Shown here piece after piece: positions 26,928-35,655 of a DNA stretch of 64,000 nt. Where the stretch lies: the NCBI GenBank assembly GCA_963849065.1, contig CAWKFM010000005.1:558001-622000 (forward strand). Direction: 5' to 3'. Below the pieces are notes generated by a model. It had not been told where the DNA came from. It did not search any database and was given only the letters and a program-made list of their open reading frames with translations. A program made the translations under genes and the position numbers. This DNA comes from TOLSYN sp963849065 (GTDB taxonomy: Bacteria > Acidobacteriota > Terriglobia > Terriglobales > Acidobacteriaceae). How positions within the stretch are numbered: position 1 is the first letter of the stretch; each line of letters starts with the position of its first letter.

Positions 26928-27311
26928 ATGGCATACAGCGATAAGGTACTGGATCACTACACGCATCCGCGCAATGTGGGCACGATGGACAAGAACGCGG
27001 ATGAGGTGGGCACCGGGCTGGTGGGGGCTCCGGAGTGCGGCGATGTGATGAAGCTGCAGATAAGGGTGAACCCGGAGACGCATATTATCGAGGACGCGAA
27101 GTTCAAGACGTTCGGCTGCGGCTCGGCCATCGCTTCGTCTTCGCTGGCGACCGAGTGGGTGAAGGGCAAGACGGTGGACGAGGCGCTGCAGATCAAGAAT
27201 ACCGACATTGTGAAGGAGCTGTCGCTGCCTCCGGTGAAGATCCATTGCTCGGTGCTGGCCGAAGATGCGATCCGGGCTGCGATCTCCGATTGGAAGAAGA
27301 AAAATGTGTAA
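26928..27311 (+). CDS. iscU: FeS cluster scaffold IscU
   Basis: 127 residues with cluster ligands Cys37, Cys64 and Cys107, Asp39 and the LPPVK motif at residues 100-104 that HscA recognises. AAGGAGAGGA precedes ATG 26928. It assembles [2Fe-2S] clusters on IscS-derived sulfur and passes them on with HscA/HscB. Confidence 0.96.
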   Translation: MAYSDKVLDHYTHPRNVGTMDKNADEVGTGLVGAPECGDVMKLQIRVNPETHIIEDAKFKTFGCGSAIASSSLATEWVKGKTVDEALQIKNTDIVKELSLPPVKIHCSVLAEDAIRAAISDWKKKNV

Positions 27312-27344
27312 TAAACTGAAGGGCTGGACGGAGGACCAGAGGCG

Positions 27345-27704
27345 ATGACAGACCCGACGACACCTGCGGCAGGGCAGGGAATCACCATTACGGAAAAAGC
27401 GCTGGAGCATATCCGCGCGGCGGTGCTGAAAGAAGGCGTCGCGGCGGGCGAAGGCGGACTGCGGCTGGGCGTGCAGGGCGGCGGATGCTCGGGCTTGTCG
27501 TATAACATTCGCTTCGACAGCCAGCCGCGCGATCGCGACCGCGTGTTTGAATACGGCGACGTGCGGGTGTTTATCGATCCGAAGTCGTTCGTGTACCTGA
27601 ACGGCATGACGCTGGAGTGGGAAGAGACGCTGATGCATCGCGGTTTCGTCTTCCAGAACCCGAACGCCAAGAAGAGCTGCGGCTGCGGCAGCAGCTTCTC
27701 CTGA
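27345..27704 (+). CDS. iscA: A-type FeS carrier IscA
   Basis: 119 residues with the three conserved cysteines: Cys48 in GGGCSGLSY and Cys112/Cys114 in SCGCGSS. It accepts or carries Fe-S clusters or iron. Its TGA overlaps the hscB ATG by one base. Confidence 0.95.
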   Translation: MTDPTTPAAGQGITITEKALEHIRAAVLKEGVAAGEGGLRLGVQGGGCSGLSYNIRFDSQPRDRDRVFEYGDVRVFIDPKSFVYLNGMTLEWEETLMHRGFVFQNPNAKKSCGCGSSFS

Positions 27705-28450
27705 TGACACGGCTGATAAAGGACACGGAATTGAGCGATCCAGAGAACGCCGAGAGCAGAGCGGCAGTACAGGTAGCGGATAGCGAGCCGCATCATCATC
27801 TGCGGTGCTGGTCGTGCGGCGATATGCGGGCCGAGCATTTTTGCGCGGAGTGCGGGCATGTGCAGCCGGCGCAGCCGACGGACTATTTTTCCTTCTTTGG
27901 ATTGCCGCGCAAGCTGGTGCTGGATGAGGCGGTGCTGGAGCGCGAGTTCTACACGCTGAGCCGGAAGCTGCATCCGGATGTGTATTCGCGGGCGAGCGTG
28001 AGGGAGCAGGCGTGGAGCCTGGAGAAGACTTCGCAGCTGAACGACGCCTACCGCACGCTGAAGGATCCGGTGACGCGCACCGAATACCTGCTGTCGCTGG
28101 AAGGGATTCAGGCAGAGGAGCAGAGCAAACTGGCCACGGAGCAGGCTCGCGCGGCAGGCGTGGAGAAGAAACAGTCGGTGCCTCCGGAGCTGCTGGAAGA
28201 GGCCTTTGAACTGAACATGCTGCTGGAAGAGGCGAAGGTGGATGGCGCCGAGAGCGACGTGCGCGATCAGCTGAAGCAAACCGGCGAGGAGCTGAAGGCG
28301 CGGCTGAAGACCATGCAGGAGGAACTGCACGCCGCCTGGCAGCGCTGGGACGGCGGAGACGCGACGGCGACGGTACAGATGGTGGACGTGCTGCACCGGC
28401 GCAGCTATCTGCGGAATTTGCTGCGCGATATTCAGAATGTGTTGGAGTAA
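27704..28450 (+). CDS. hscB: HscB co-chaperone with N-terminal zinc-finger-like module
   Basis: 248 residues. An N-terminal module has Cys35-x2-Cys38 and Cys47-x2-Cys50. The J-domain follows (DYFSFFGLPRK...LHPDV, HPD at 90-92) and then a C-terminal three-helix domain that binds IscU. Enterobacterial HscB lacks the four-cysteine module, whereas eukaryotic HSCB has a comparable one. It stimulates HscA ATPase during cluster transfer. ATG 27704 overlaps the iscA stop (TGATG), so translation is coupled. Confidence 0.93.
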   Translation: MTRLIKDTELSDPENAESRAAVQVADSEPHHHLRCWSCGDMRAEHFCAECGHVQPAQPTDYFSFFGLPRKLVLDEAVLEREFYTLSRKLHPDVYSRASVREQAWSLEKTSQLNDAYRTLKDPVTRTEYLLSLEGIQAEEQSKLATEQARAAGVEKKQSVPPELLEEAFELNMLLEEAKVDGAESDVRDQLKQTGEELKARLKTMQEELHAAWQRWDGGDATATVQMVDVLHRRSYLRNLLRDIQNVLE

Positions 28451-28503
28451 GCGGCGCTGAGTCAGGATGCGCTGAAATATTGAATTTATTGGGCCCGGAG
28501 AAC

Positions 28504-30423
28504 ATGGCAGAAGAAAAAGTCGTCGGAATCGATCTTGGAACTACTAACTCGCTGGTGGCGTACATGGAGGCCTTGCCTGCGGCAGGGACGGCTGGCCTGT
28601 TCGTAATTCCTGGTGAGGACGGTTCGCATCTGGTTCCCTCGGTTGTGGCGCTGGACAAGGACGGGCGGATGGTGGTGGGCAACGCGGCGCGCGAGGCGCT
28701 GCTGACTTCACCGGAGCGCGCGGTGTACAGCGTGAAGCGGCTGATGGGCCGCGGAGTGGAAGACGTACAGGAAGAGCTGAAGCTGTTTCCCTTCCGCCTG
28801 GCTGACGACCTTGCGCCTGGCGAGGTGCTGCGCATCCGTCTGGGCGAGCGCAGCTATACGCCTCCGGAGATTTCGGCGCAGATTCTGCGCCAGCTGAAGC
28901 GCAACGCGGAGCGTTTTTTTGGAGCGCCGGTGAAGCAGGCGGTGATCACCGTGCCGGCGTACTTCAACGACGCGCAGCGGCAGGCGACCAAGGATGCGGG
29001 AAGGATTGCTGGGCTGGAAGTGCTGCGGCTGGTGAACGAGCCGACGGCGGCTTCGCTGGCCTATGGACTGGACAGGGAGCAGAACGGCACCATTGCGGTG
29101 TATGACTTTGGCGGCGGGACGTTCGACGTTTCGATCTTGAAATTGAAAGATGGGATCTTCGAGGTGATCGCCACCAACGGCGATACGCACCTGGGCGGTG
29201 ACGACATCGACAACCTGCTGATTACGGTTGCGGTGGAGGACATTGCCGGCGATCTGAAGATTGATGCGCGGCGGTATCCGGAGCTGGTGCAGCGGCTGCG
29301 CAGCGCGATGATTGAGGCCAAGATTGCGCTGTCTTCGGCCGAAGCGGTGGACGTGGAAGTGGCGATGCCGGATGGACGGCTGTATCAGCGGCGTATTACG
29401 CGCGCGATGTTTGAGCAGATGGCGCAGCCGATTGTGGAGCGCACGCTGGGTCCGTGCCGGCAGGCATTGAAGGACGCGGGGCTAACGGCGGGCGAGGTGG
29501 ACGAGGTGGTGCTGGTGGGCGGTTCGACGCGGATTCCGCTGGTGCGGCGGCAGGTGGAGGCGCTGTTTGGGCGCAAGCCGCACACCGAGCTGAATCCCGA
29601 CGAGGTGGTGGCGCTGGGCGCGGCGGTGCAGGCCAATATTCTGGCAGGCGGCTCGGCGGAGACCAAGGACATGCTGCTGCTGGATGTGACTCCGCTGTCG
29701 CTGGGAATTGAGGCGCTGGGCGGAGTGACGGCCAAGATCATTCACCGCAACTCGACGATTCCGGCCAGCGCGCTGGAGCACTTTACCACCGGGGTGGATG
29801 GTCAGGTTTCGGTTGCGATCCACGTGCTGCAGGGCGAGCGCGAGATGGCGAAGGACTGCCGCTCGCTGGCGCGATTCGACCTGAAGGGAATCCCTCCGAT
29901 GCCGGCGGGACTGCCGAGGATCGAGGTGCGGTTTTTGATTGACGCCAATGGGATCATGCACGTTTCGGCCCGGGAACAGCGCAGCGGCAAAGAGGCCGAG
30001 ATCCAGGTGCAGCCCAGCTATGGATTGACCGACGAGCAGGTGGAGAATATGATTCTCGACTCGTTCGACAACGCCGAAAAGGATTTGGCGGAGCGTCAGC
30101 TGGTGGAGTCGCGCAACGAGGCGGAGACGATTCTGGCGGCGCTGGTGAAGGGGCGGCACAATCCGGCGTGGAAGCTGCTCAGCATGACCGAGCAGCTGAA
30201 GGTGGACGAGCTGGAACGGACGCTGCGGCTGGCCATGGGGGGCGAAGATCATCACCAGATAAGGCGGGCGATCGATGAGCTGAACACGGCGACGATGCGG
30301 CTTGCGGAGCTGATGATGGACGCCGCGGTGGGCGGTGCGCTGCGCGGCAAGAATATGGAGACGACGGATGTGGGCGAGGGCCCGGCGGCTCCGCATCCGA
30401 TTGGCAAGGCCGAGTTCAGTTGA
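28504..30423 (+). CDS. hscA: HscA, Hsp70-type chaperone for FeS cluster transfer
   Basis: 639 residues. The ATPase domain begins VVGIDLGTTNSLVAYMEALP and contains VYDFGGGTFDVSILKL. The substrate-binding domain follows from about residue 400 and the helical lid to the end. The start at 28504 has GGAG just upstream. Its partner HscB and client IscU are in the same operon, which separates it from DnaK. Confidence 0.94.
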   Translation: MAEEKVVGIDLGTTNSLVAYMEALPAAGTAGLFVIPGEDGSHLVPSVVALDKDGRMVVGNAAREALLTSPERAVYSVKRLMGRGVEDVQEELKLFPFRLADDLAPGEVLRIRLGERSYTPPEISAQILRQLKRNAERFFGAPVKQAVITVPAYFNDAQRQATKDAGRIAGLEVLRLVNEPTAASLAYGLDREQNGTIAVYDFGGGTFDVSILKLKDGIFEVIATNGDTHLGGDDIDNLLITVAVEDIAGDLKIDARRYPELVQRLRSAMIEAKIALSSAEAVDVEVAMPDGRLYQRRITRAMFEQMAQPIVERTLGPCRQALKDAGLTAGEVDEVVLVGGSTRIPLVRRQVEALFGRKPHTELNPDEVVALGAAVQANILAGGSAETKDMLLLDVTPLSLGIEALGGVTAKIIHRNSTIPASALEHFTTGVDGQVSVAIHVLQGEREMAKDCRSLARFDLKGIPPMPAGLPRIEVRFLIDANGIMHVSAREQRSGKEAEIQVQPSYGLTDEQVENMILDSFDNAEKDLAERQLVESRNEAETILAALVKGRHNPAWKLLSMTEQLKVDELERTLRLAMGGEDHHQIRRAIDELNTATMRLAELMMDAAVGGALRGKNMETTDVGEGPAAPHPIGKAEFS

Positions 30424-30548
30424 GGCGGTTGTGCTTCGAAATCAATCGACGGGCAGATTTGGCCGCGACCACACACATCGGCTGAATGCGGCAGGTCTGG
30501 GGCACCCGAAAGATCAACATATATCGATATAGAGAACAGGATGTGAGC

Positions 30549-30971
30549 ATGCTAGAGCTGAAGAGCGATGCGGTCCCGGAGAAAAAGACTGAGCTGGGGC
30601 CCAATACGGTCCGCCTTACTTTTTTACCGGGCGGGCAGAGCGTGGAGTTTGAGGCGGGTCAGTTGCCTTACCAGGATCACGGCAAGCCGCAGTCGATTCT
30701 GGATGTGGCGATGAATTTCGGCATCCACCTAGAACATGCCTGCGGGGGCAGCTGCGCGTGCACCACCTGCCACGTGGTGGTGAAAAAGGGCGGGGAACTG
30801 CTGAGCGAATGCAGCGAGGAGGAGGCCGACCGTCTGGATATGGCGGCCGATCTGCAACTGCACTCGCGGCTGGGCTGCCAGGCGGTGATTGAAAAGCCGG
30901 GCGAAGTTGTGGTGGAGATCCCATCCTGGAATCGGAACTACATTTGCGAGGGCGGCGGCAGCACGCTGTAG
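30549..30971 (+). CDS. fdx: adrenodoxin-type [2Fe-2S] ferredoxin
   Basis: 140 residues, with ligands Cys65-x5-Cys71-x2-Cys74 and Cys110. An extra Cys69 lies within the loop (CGGSCACTTC). The N-terminus is about 25 residues longer than in proteobacterial Fdx. It donates electrons for cluster assembly in the isc pathway. The sequence just upstream (30486-30510) has the TCTGGGGCACCC end typical of the repeats. Confidence 0.93.
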   Translation: MLELKSDAVPEKKTELGPNTVRLTFLPGGQSVEFEAGQLPYQDHGKPQSILDVAMNFGIHLEHACGGSCACTTCHVVVKKGGELLSECSEEEADRLDMAADLQLHSRLGCQAVIEKPGEVVVEIPSWNRNYICEGGGSTL

Positions 30972-30981
30972 GCGGGGCGCG

Positions 30982-31149
30982 ATGAAGTGGCTGGTGTATT
31001 TATTGCTGGCAGTGGAGGCCGCGCTGGTTGCCTGCGCGCTGAGCCGCGCGATAGGCGGCAACCTGGCGGTGGTGCTGTTGGCCGCCAACTCGATTCTGCT
31101 ATTATGGAGCGCCACGCGATGGCGCAGTAAACCTTCCTGTTGCCGGTGA
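30982..31149 (+). CDS. small membrane protein in the isc operon
   Basis: 55 residues: MKWLVYLLLAVEAALVACAL, then a second hydrophobic helix GNLAVVLLAANSILLLW, ending basic with two cysteines. It sits 10 bases after fdx and 13 before iscX, all on one strand. I do not recognise the family. Confidence 0.55.
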   Translation: MKWLVYLLLAVEAALVACALSRAIGGNLAVVLLAANSILLLWSATRWRSKPSCCR

Positions 31150-31162
31150 ATGCGGAGGAACA

Positions 31163-31375
31163 ATGAACGACCTGCATTGGAACGACGCTGAAGACATCGG
31201 AATCGAACTCTTTGAAAAACATCCGAAGATGGACCCGCTGAGCCTGCGCTTTACGGAGCTGCACCGGCTGGTGATCGAGCTGAAAGGCTTTGAGGACGAC
31301 CCGTCCGCCTCGACCGAGGCCACGCTGGAGGCGATCCAGATGGCGTGGTACGACGAGTGGAAAGACAACCAATAG
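31163..31375 (+). CDS. iscX: IscX
   Basis: 70 residues, LHWNDAEDIGIELFEKHP...RFTELHRLVIELKGFEDDP, matching IscX (LKWTDSREIG... pattern). It binds IscS and iron and tunes cluster synthesis. GGAGGA precedes the ATG. It is the last isc gene; its 3' end is echoed at 35919-35954. Confidence 0.92.
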   Translation: MNDLHWNDAEDIGIELFEKHPKMDPLSLRFTELHRLVIELKGFEDDPSASTEATLEAIQMAWYDEWKDNQ

Positions 31376-31381
31376 TAAATT
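31346..31381 (+). repeat. direct repeat, copy 1 (3' end of iscX)
   Basis: 36 bases matching 35919-35954 with about six mismatches; the first 26 bases differ at three positions. It spans the last nine codons and stop of iscX and marks the left edge of the HipBA/AbiE island. Confidence 0.7.
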
Positions 31382-31437
31382 GTTTATTTTAAAGCAGTTA
31401 CTAAATTAATAAATCTCATTGTACAGGCGTGTATCCC

Positions 31438-31463
31438 GTTCCCCTAGCCTTCGCTAGGAGAAC
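31438..31463 (+). terminator. short palindrome downstream of iscX
   Basis: GTTC-C-CCTAGC, loop CTTC, GCTAGG-A-GAAC, with no U-run. It may terminate isc transcription or belong to the island edge; the AGGAG of its right arm also looks like a ribosome-binding site for the next ORF. Confidence 0.4.
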
Positions 31464-31468
31464 AGTGA

Positions 31469-31783
31469 ATGCCCAAAGAAGAGAAGGCCGCAGTTACCAA
31501 CCCTTCGACGGGTTTGGCCACCTTCCGCGAGATCACCAAGAAGTACCCGGCCCGTGATTCGAAGCGGGTTCTATTGGACTTGGCCGAATTAGATGGCGAT
31601 TCCGGCCATTGGTTTGCTGCCGCCAGGGGTGCCGGACTCCTCGAGTTTGGCAGAAATACGGACGCCCACGGGATAGAACGTCGGATCATTCAGGCGTCTC
31701 GGAGGGAGAGCGCTATTCCTTTTTCCCATTCTTGCAGCATCCGCTCTCCGATTTCCGTAAAGTCCGGATGTTCATTGATGTAG
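31469..31783 (+). pseudogene. fragment of an unidentified gene running into hipA antisense
   Basis: 104 codons from ATG 31469, with AGGAG eight bases upstream. The first 60 residues (FREITKKYPARDSKRVLLDL, then DGDSGHWFAAARGAGLLEF) look like real protein. After about 31690 the frame simply reads the opposite strand of hipA. It is probably a gene truncated when the hipBA module arrived. Family not recognised. Confidence 0.4.
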
Positions 31784-32922
31784 GCGTGGACTTCAGTGGA
31801 CGTGCCGGAAATAGCTTCCGCGATATGCTCCAGAATCTGCCGCACCCGTGCGGGCGTCCCGCCCATGCGGGTTTCGCCAATCCTCTGCAGCTGCTTTGCG
31901 GAAGGCCATTTGGTGGCTCCGTTAAGCGTGAGCGCCATGCTGTCCTTGGGCAGGTAGACTGCGGTCGTGACAAGGTCATAGACGGGGGCGAGCCTTGCTT
32001 CACCCAGCACATCGTCATAGACGATCCCGAAATTCTTCAGATGCGCATCGCCGTTGCGTAGGGCGCAGTTGAGCGCAATGAGCGTAAATAGCTTCTCCAG
32101 GTCTTCATGCACGCTTGGCGAATTTGCAAACTGCTCAAACCTCTTGAGTATCGAAGTCTCGTAGCTGCCGAGGTATTTCTGATCGGTTCTTTTGGCGTTA
32201 AGTACGCAAAAATCTTCAAACCCGCGATAGGTGCCGTCGAGGCGAAGGTCGAAGCGGTCAATCACAAGTGCCCCGGCGTCGTCCGCGAGCTGATAGCGGG
32301 GTACTTCAAGCCCACATTTCTCGGCAACCTTGAGGCAGAAGTATTCGTTCGCTGCGAGTTGTGGATACTCATTCGGTTCCCAGAACTTCACGATGTGCGT
32401 CGCGCCCCGGTGGCTTTGCGATAGACGCGCGTCTGCTTTCGAGGGGGCAGTGAAGGCGTTCTCATCCCGTACAAGGATTTTGGGCTGAACGCCGCTGATA
32501 CCGGAGAACGATGCGAACTTATCGATAAGGTAGCGGAACAAGTCGCCGTCGCGCCGCTGCGCGAGAATCTCATCGACCGACTGGAACGGGACATCCTCCT
32601 GTAATTGCTCTTTCTGGCCAGTGAAGCGCGTGCGGCCCACCTGTGAACGCCCGACTACGGCAAGCAGATCGAAGTCGTCAAACGTGCCGGTGGCCTTTGC
32701 AAAGGCCAGGCGAAGGCGCTCGCGTAGCGCACCCTCGGGAAGATTCATCTCGAAGACAGGGGCCAGACCAAAGCGCACATCCCACGAAGCAAGGCGCACA
32801 GGCATGGTGATTGAGACCGCGCGCGCGGCTTCGGTTTCCGGCAGGTAAAGAAAGGTGCTGCCGCGCTCACCGGAACGGTCGAGTAGTCCCGCTTCAGCGC
32901 TGTCGGTCCAAACCTTGATCAT
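31690..32922 (-). CDS. HipA-type Ser/Thr kinase toxin (module 1)
   Basis: 410 residues with the HipA kinase layout. The Gly-rich/autophosphorylation loop SGISGVQPK is at 140-148, the catalytic NGDAHLKN at 290-297 and the metal-binding YDLVTT with Asp316. HipA kinases phosphorylate tRNA-synthetase-like targets and arrest growth. The first 29 bases overlap the end of the antitoxin gene. It is divergent from a second, different hipBA pair. Confidence 0.93.
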   Translation of the reverse strand: MIKVWTDSAEAGLLDRSGERGSTFLYLPETEAARAVSITMPVRLASWDVRFGLAPVFEMNLPEGALRERLRLAFAKATGTFDDFDLLAVVGRSQVGRTRFTGQKEQLQEDVPFQSVDEILAQRRDGDLFRYLIDKFASFSGISGVQPKILVRDENAFTAPSKADARLSQSHRGATHIVKFWEPNEYPQLAANEYFCLKVAEKCGLEVPRYQLADDAGALVIDRFDLRLDGTYRGFEDFCVLNAKRTDQKYLGSYETSILKRFEQFANSPSVHEDLEKLFTLIALNCALRNGDAHLKNFGIVYDDVLGEARLAPVYDLVTTAVYLPKDSMALTLNGATKWPSAKQLQRIGETRMGGTPARVRQILEHIAEAISGTSTEVHAYINEHPDFTEIGERMLQEWEKGIALSLRDA

Positions 32923-33172
32923 TGCGCTCCTCTTCCATCAGTTCCTCAAGGGTGGGACGCCGTGAGCTGGTTTCCTGGAGCTTCAGCTCCATGCCAATCG
33001 CCGACAGGATTTTGGTAATCTTGGAAAACCCGAGTTCCCCGAGGCGGCTATTCTCAAGCGCGTCGAGCGTTGAATGGCCAACGCCGGCCTTCTTGGCCAG
33101 AGCAGCTTGACTCAGGCCGAGCGTCTTACGCTTAGCGGCGATCTGCTCGCCTATTGAGGTCAGGGTCAACAT
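32894..33172 (-). CDS. HipB-type XRE antitoxin (module 1)
   Basis: 92 residues. The helix-turn-helix is TLGLSQAALAKKAGVGHSTL at about 17-36. The Arg/Glu-rich C-terminus overlaps the start of hipA. It should neutralise HipA and repress its own promoter. ATG 33172 is used. Confidence 0.9.
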   Translation of the reverse strand: MLTLTSIGEQIAAKRKTLGLSQAALAKKAGVGHSTLDALENSRLGELGFSKITKILSAIGMELKLQETSSRRPTLEELMEEERNDQGLDRQR

Positions 33173-33412
33173 TTACCTAATATAATAGGCATTTGTGCTG
33201 CTGTAAACAAATATGCCTAATATACAAGGTTATTTGGAAGGACTCCGCACTGTCTTACCAAAGCTAATCTATGTAAATGGTATAATGTGACCGATTATAT
33301 TGTTAATTCCAATCAATCGGTATAGTTTGACCGTATAGAAGAAATATGTTTAATAGGTATATATATGCCGATTGTGCTTGATCGTGCTCTTAATCGGCAC
33401 TAGAATGCCTGT
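33173..33412. promoter_or_regulatory. AT-rich divergent control region between two hipBA modules
   Basis: Near hipB1 lies an inverted repeat, ATAATAGGCAT..TTGT and ACAAATATGCCTAATAT (about 33182-33223), suited to a HipB1 dimer. Near hipB2 are two direct repeats of GGTATA-N-T-N-TGACCG at 33279-33293 and 33319-33333, exactly 40 bases apart (about four helical turns). The second overlaps a possible promoter, TTGACC (33327-33332), 16-base spacer, TTTAAT (33349-33354). Confidence 0.6.
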
Positions 33413-33736
33413 ATGGCCGAGATCGCTTTCAAGACGCCTGAAGAATTGCAGAATGTGCTGGGCGCACGCCTCCGCAGGCTACGCCTATCGCGCAATATGG
33501 ACCAACGCGCAACAGCTGACAAAGCTGGAATTTCGGAAAAAGCACTACGCAATCTTGAATCCGGGCATGGATCTACAGTTGAAACGCTCCTCAGGACATT
33601 GAAAGCGCTGGACTCCCTTGAGGGAATAGAGATGCTCGCTCCAGAGACCAGTGTTGATCCGCTTGCCATGTTGCATTCATCGAAGCCGCCACAGCGAGTC
33701 CATCGTTCACGAAGACAACGAGAGGCCGGGAAGTGA
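33413..33736 (+). CDS. HipB-type XRE antitoxin (module 2)
   Basis: 107 residues. The helix-turn-helix RLRRLRLSRNMDQRATADKA continues GISEKALRNLESG at about 19-51; the C-terminal tail is basic (RVHRSRRQREAGK). It shares little with HipB1 beyond the fold. Its stop overlaps the hipA2 GTG by four bases (GTGA). Confidence 0.88.
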   Translation: MAEIAFKTPEELQNVLGARLRRLRLSRNMDQRATADKAGISEKALRNLESGHGSTVETLLRTLKALDSLEGIEMLAPETSVDPLAMLHSSKPPQRVHRSRRQREAGK

Positions 33737-35040
33737 AAGATGTCCGGGTCATTGAAGTTCGAGTCTGGGACCAAAGGGTGGGTGCTGTTGCTCTTGATCC
33801 ACGCCTCGGCTATTACGCCTTTGCCTATGAACCAGCATGGCGGCGCACCGGCACTGAACTGGCACCCTTAACATTGCCGCTCGATAATCGAAACCCCTCG
33901 TTTGTTTTCCCCAACCTGCCGGAGGCTAGCTTCCACCGTTTGCCAGGAATGTTGGCGGATGCATTGCCGGATGCCTTCGGCAATGCCCTCATTGATGCCT
34001 GGATGGCCCAGCACGGTATGACAAAAAGCGAAGTGACGCCGCTTGCCCGTCTGGCCTATATGGGAAAGCGGGGAATGGGGGCACTGGAGTTCAAGCCAAC
34101 TCGTGGTTCTCATAAAGAAAGCGCCGCTCCGCTTGAGATGAAATCCCTCGTAGAAGATGCACGCAAACTGGTGGAGGGTGATGTTTCTCAGGATGTACAT
34201 GCCAGTGCTGCACTGGCCAACATCATTAAAGTGGGAACCTCAGCAGGCGGCGCGCGCGCTAAAGCGGTGATTACCTGGAACGCGAAGACAAACACAATCC
34301 GAAGCGGACAGTTCGATGCGGCTGAAGGTTATGAACATTGGCTTCTGAAATTCGACGGCATTGGCAAGGATTTCGAACTCGGCACAGGCGCTGATTACGG
34401 TCGGATCGAATACGCGTATCACCTCATGGCCAAGCAGGCAGGTATAGAAATGTCTGAATGCCGTTTGCTCACGGAGAATGGGCGCGCTCATTTTATGACC
34501 CGGCGTTTTGATCGCGAAGTGGTGAACGGCGAAACCATCAAGCATCATGTGCAGACACTGTGCGCAATGAATCATCTGGATTTCAAGCAACGCGGTACAC
34601 ACGCCTATGCTCAACTTTTCATAGCGGCCACCCAGCTCAGCTTGGGGGATGTAGCCCTGGACCAGATATTTCGGCGGATGGCTTTCAATGTGATGGCACG
34701 CAACTGTGACGACCATACGAAAAACTTCGCTTTTCGTCTGAAGAGAGGACAAAAATGGGAACTCGCGCCAGCCTATGACGTGACCCATGCCTATAACCCG
34801 AAAGGTGAGTGGACCTACCAGCACCTGATGAGCGTGAATGGCAAGTTTCAAAACATTACGCGCGACGACATGTTGGTGGAAGCATCGCGGTTTGGGGTTA
34901 GCCGCCCGAAGGACCTGCTAAACGAAGTCCGCACGGCGCTGGAGGACTGGCCGAGATTCGCCAGGGAGGCAGGCCTTGGCGATGCCACATCCGACCGCAT
35001 AGCGGCGGATTTCCGTCTGATGGAAAAAAGCACCGCATAG
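33733..35040 (+). CDS. HipA-type kinase toxin (module 2)
   Basis: 435 residues, a different HipA subfamily from module 1. The N-terminal HipA domain runs to about 110 (FVFPNLPEASFHRLPGMLAD). The Gly-rich loop GTSAGGARAKAVI is at 168-180, the catalytic NCDDHTKN at 324-331 and Asp349 in LAPAYDVTHAY. The start is GTG 33733, overlapping the antitoxin gene. Kinase residues look intact. Confidence 0.93.
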   Translation: MKDVRVIEVRVWDQRVGAVALDPRLGYYAFAYEPAWRRTGTELAPLTLPLDNRNPSFVFPNLPEASFHRLPGMLADALPDAFGNALIDAWMAQHGMTKSEVTPLARLAYMGKRGMGALEFKPTRGSHKESAAPLEMKSLVEDARKLVEGDVSQDVHASAALANIIKVGTSAGGARAKAVITWNAKTNTIRSGQFDAAEGYEHWLLKFDGIGKDFELGTGADYGRIEYAYHLMAKQAGIEMSECRLLTENGRAHFMTRRFDREVVNGETIKHHVQTLCAMNHLDFKQRGTHAYAQLFIAATQLSLGDVALDQIFRRMAFNVMARNCDDHTKNFAFRLKRGQKWELAPAYDVTHAYNPKGEWTYQHLMSVNGKFQNITRDDMLVEASRFGVSRPKDLLNEVRTALEDWPRFAREAGLGDATSDRIAADFRLMEKSTA

Positions 35041-35083
35041 CCGAATTTTCCAACCCACAACCCAACCCACAATATGCGATGTC

Positions 35084-35655
35084 TTGCACGACTTCCGCGT
35101 GTTTAGGCAGGGCATAATTATTGTTTCCGTGGATGAGTCCGACCCACACACCGTGAATGTCAGGTATCCAGCCAGTTTTGCTGTTGCCTACATCCGTACA
35201 GAAGTCCGGCTGGAAATTGGACCGTTGGCGTCTTGGGTGCCATCCGAGCAACACACCATTCAGCCCTATGCCGCAGAGAAGTTTCCCCAGGCATTTGAAG
35301 AAACAACGTGTGCAGTGATGGCTATTCGCGCCGAGAGGACGTTTTGGGAAAAAGCTACGATCCTCCATCAGGAAGCGCATCGTCCGGGCACAGTGCCTTC
35401 CCGGTATTCGCGTCATTATTACGACTTCTACAAGATGGCGTGTAGCAAGATAAAAGATACGGCGCTTCTTCTTCAGCGCGATACGACTTAGCAGTACCTG
35501 GATCGTTTCGCTTGAGTCCCCCACCGGCTCAAGTTTCAGCGCTTGCTCGTAACTACAAGGAAATGCGGGAGATGTTCTTTCGAGAACCGCCGGACTTCGC
35601 TACGATACTAGCGGCGCTGCCGATGCTTGAGGAACAAATCAACAGCTTGAAGTAG
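35084..35655 (+). pseudogene. abiEii-type nucleotidyltransferase toxin remnant
   Basis: The frame from 35084 gives VRLEIGPLASWVPSEQHTI, TFWEKATILHQEAHRP and SRYSRHYYDFYKMA, typical of the middle of AbiEii/AbiGii proteins; it stops at 35491. The conserved C-terminus (NYKEMREMFFREPPDFATIL...LEEQINSLK) continues in another frame to the stop at 35655. The N-terminal nucleotidyltransferase GS motif and the AbiEi antitoxin are missing, so the gene is 5'-truncated and frameshifted. Confidence 0.8.

Noticed and set aside
26850..30396. Long open frames on the minus strand opposite iscU-hscA
   Set aside because: They are shadows of GC-rich coding sequence, with Arg/His/Pro-rich low-complexity products and no start signals.
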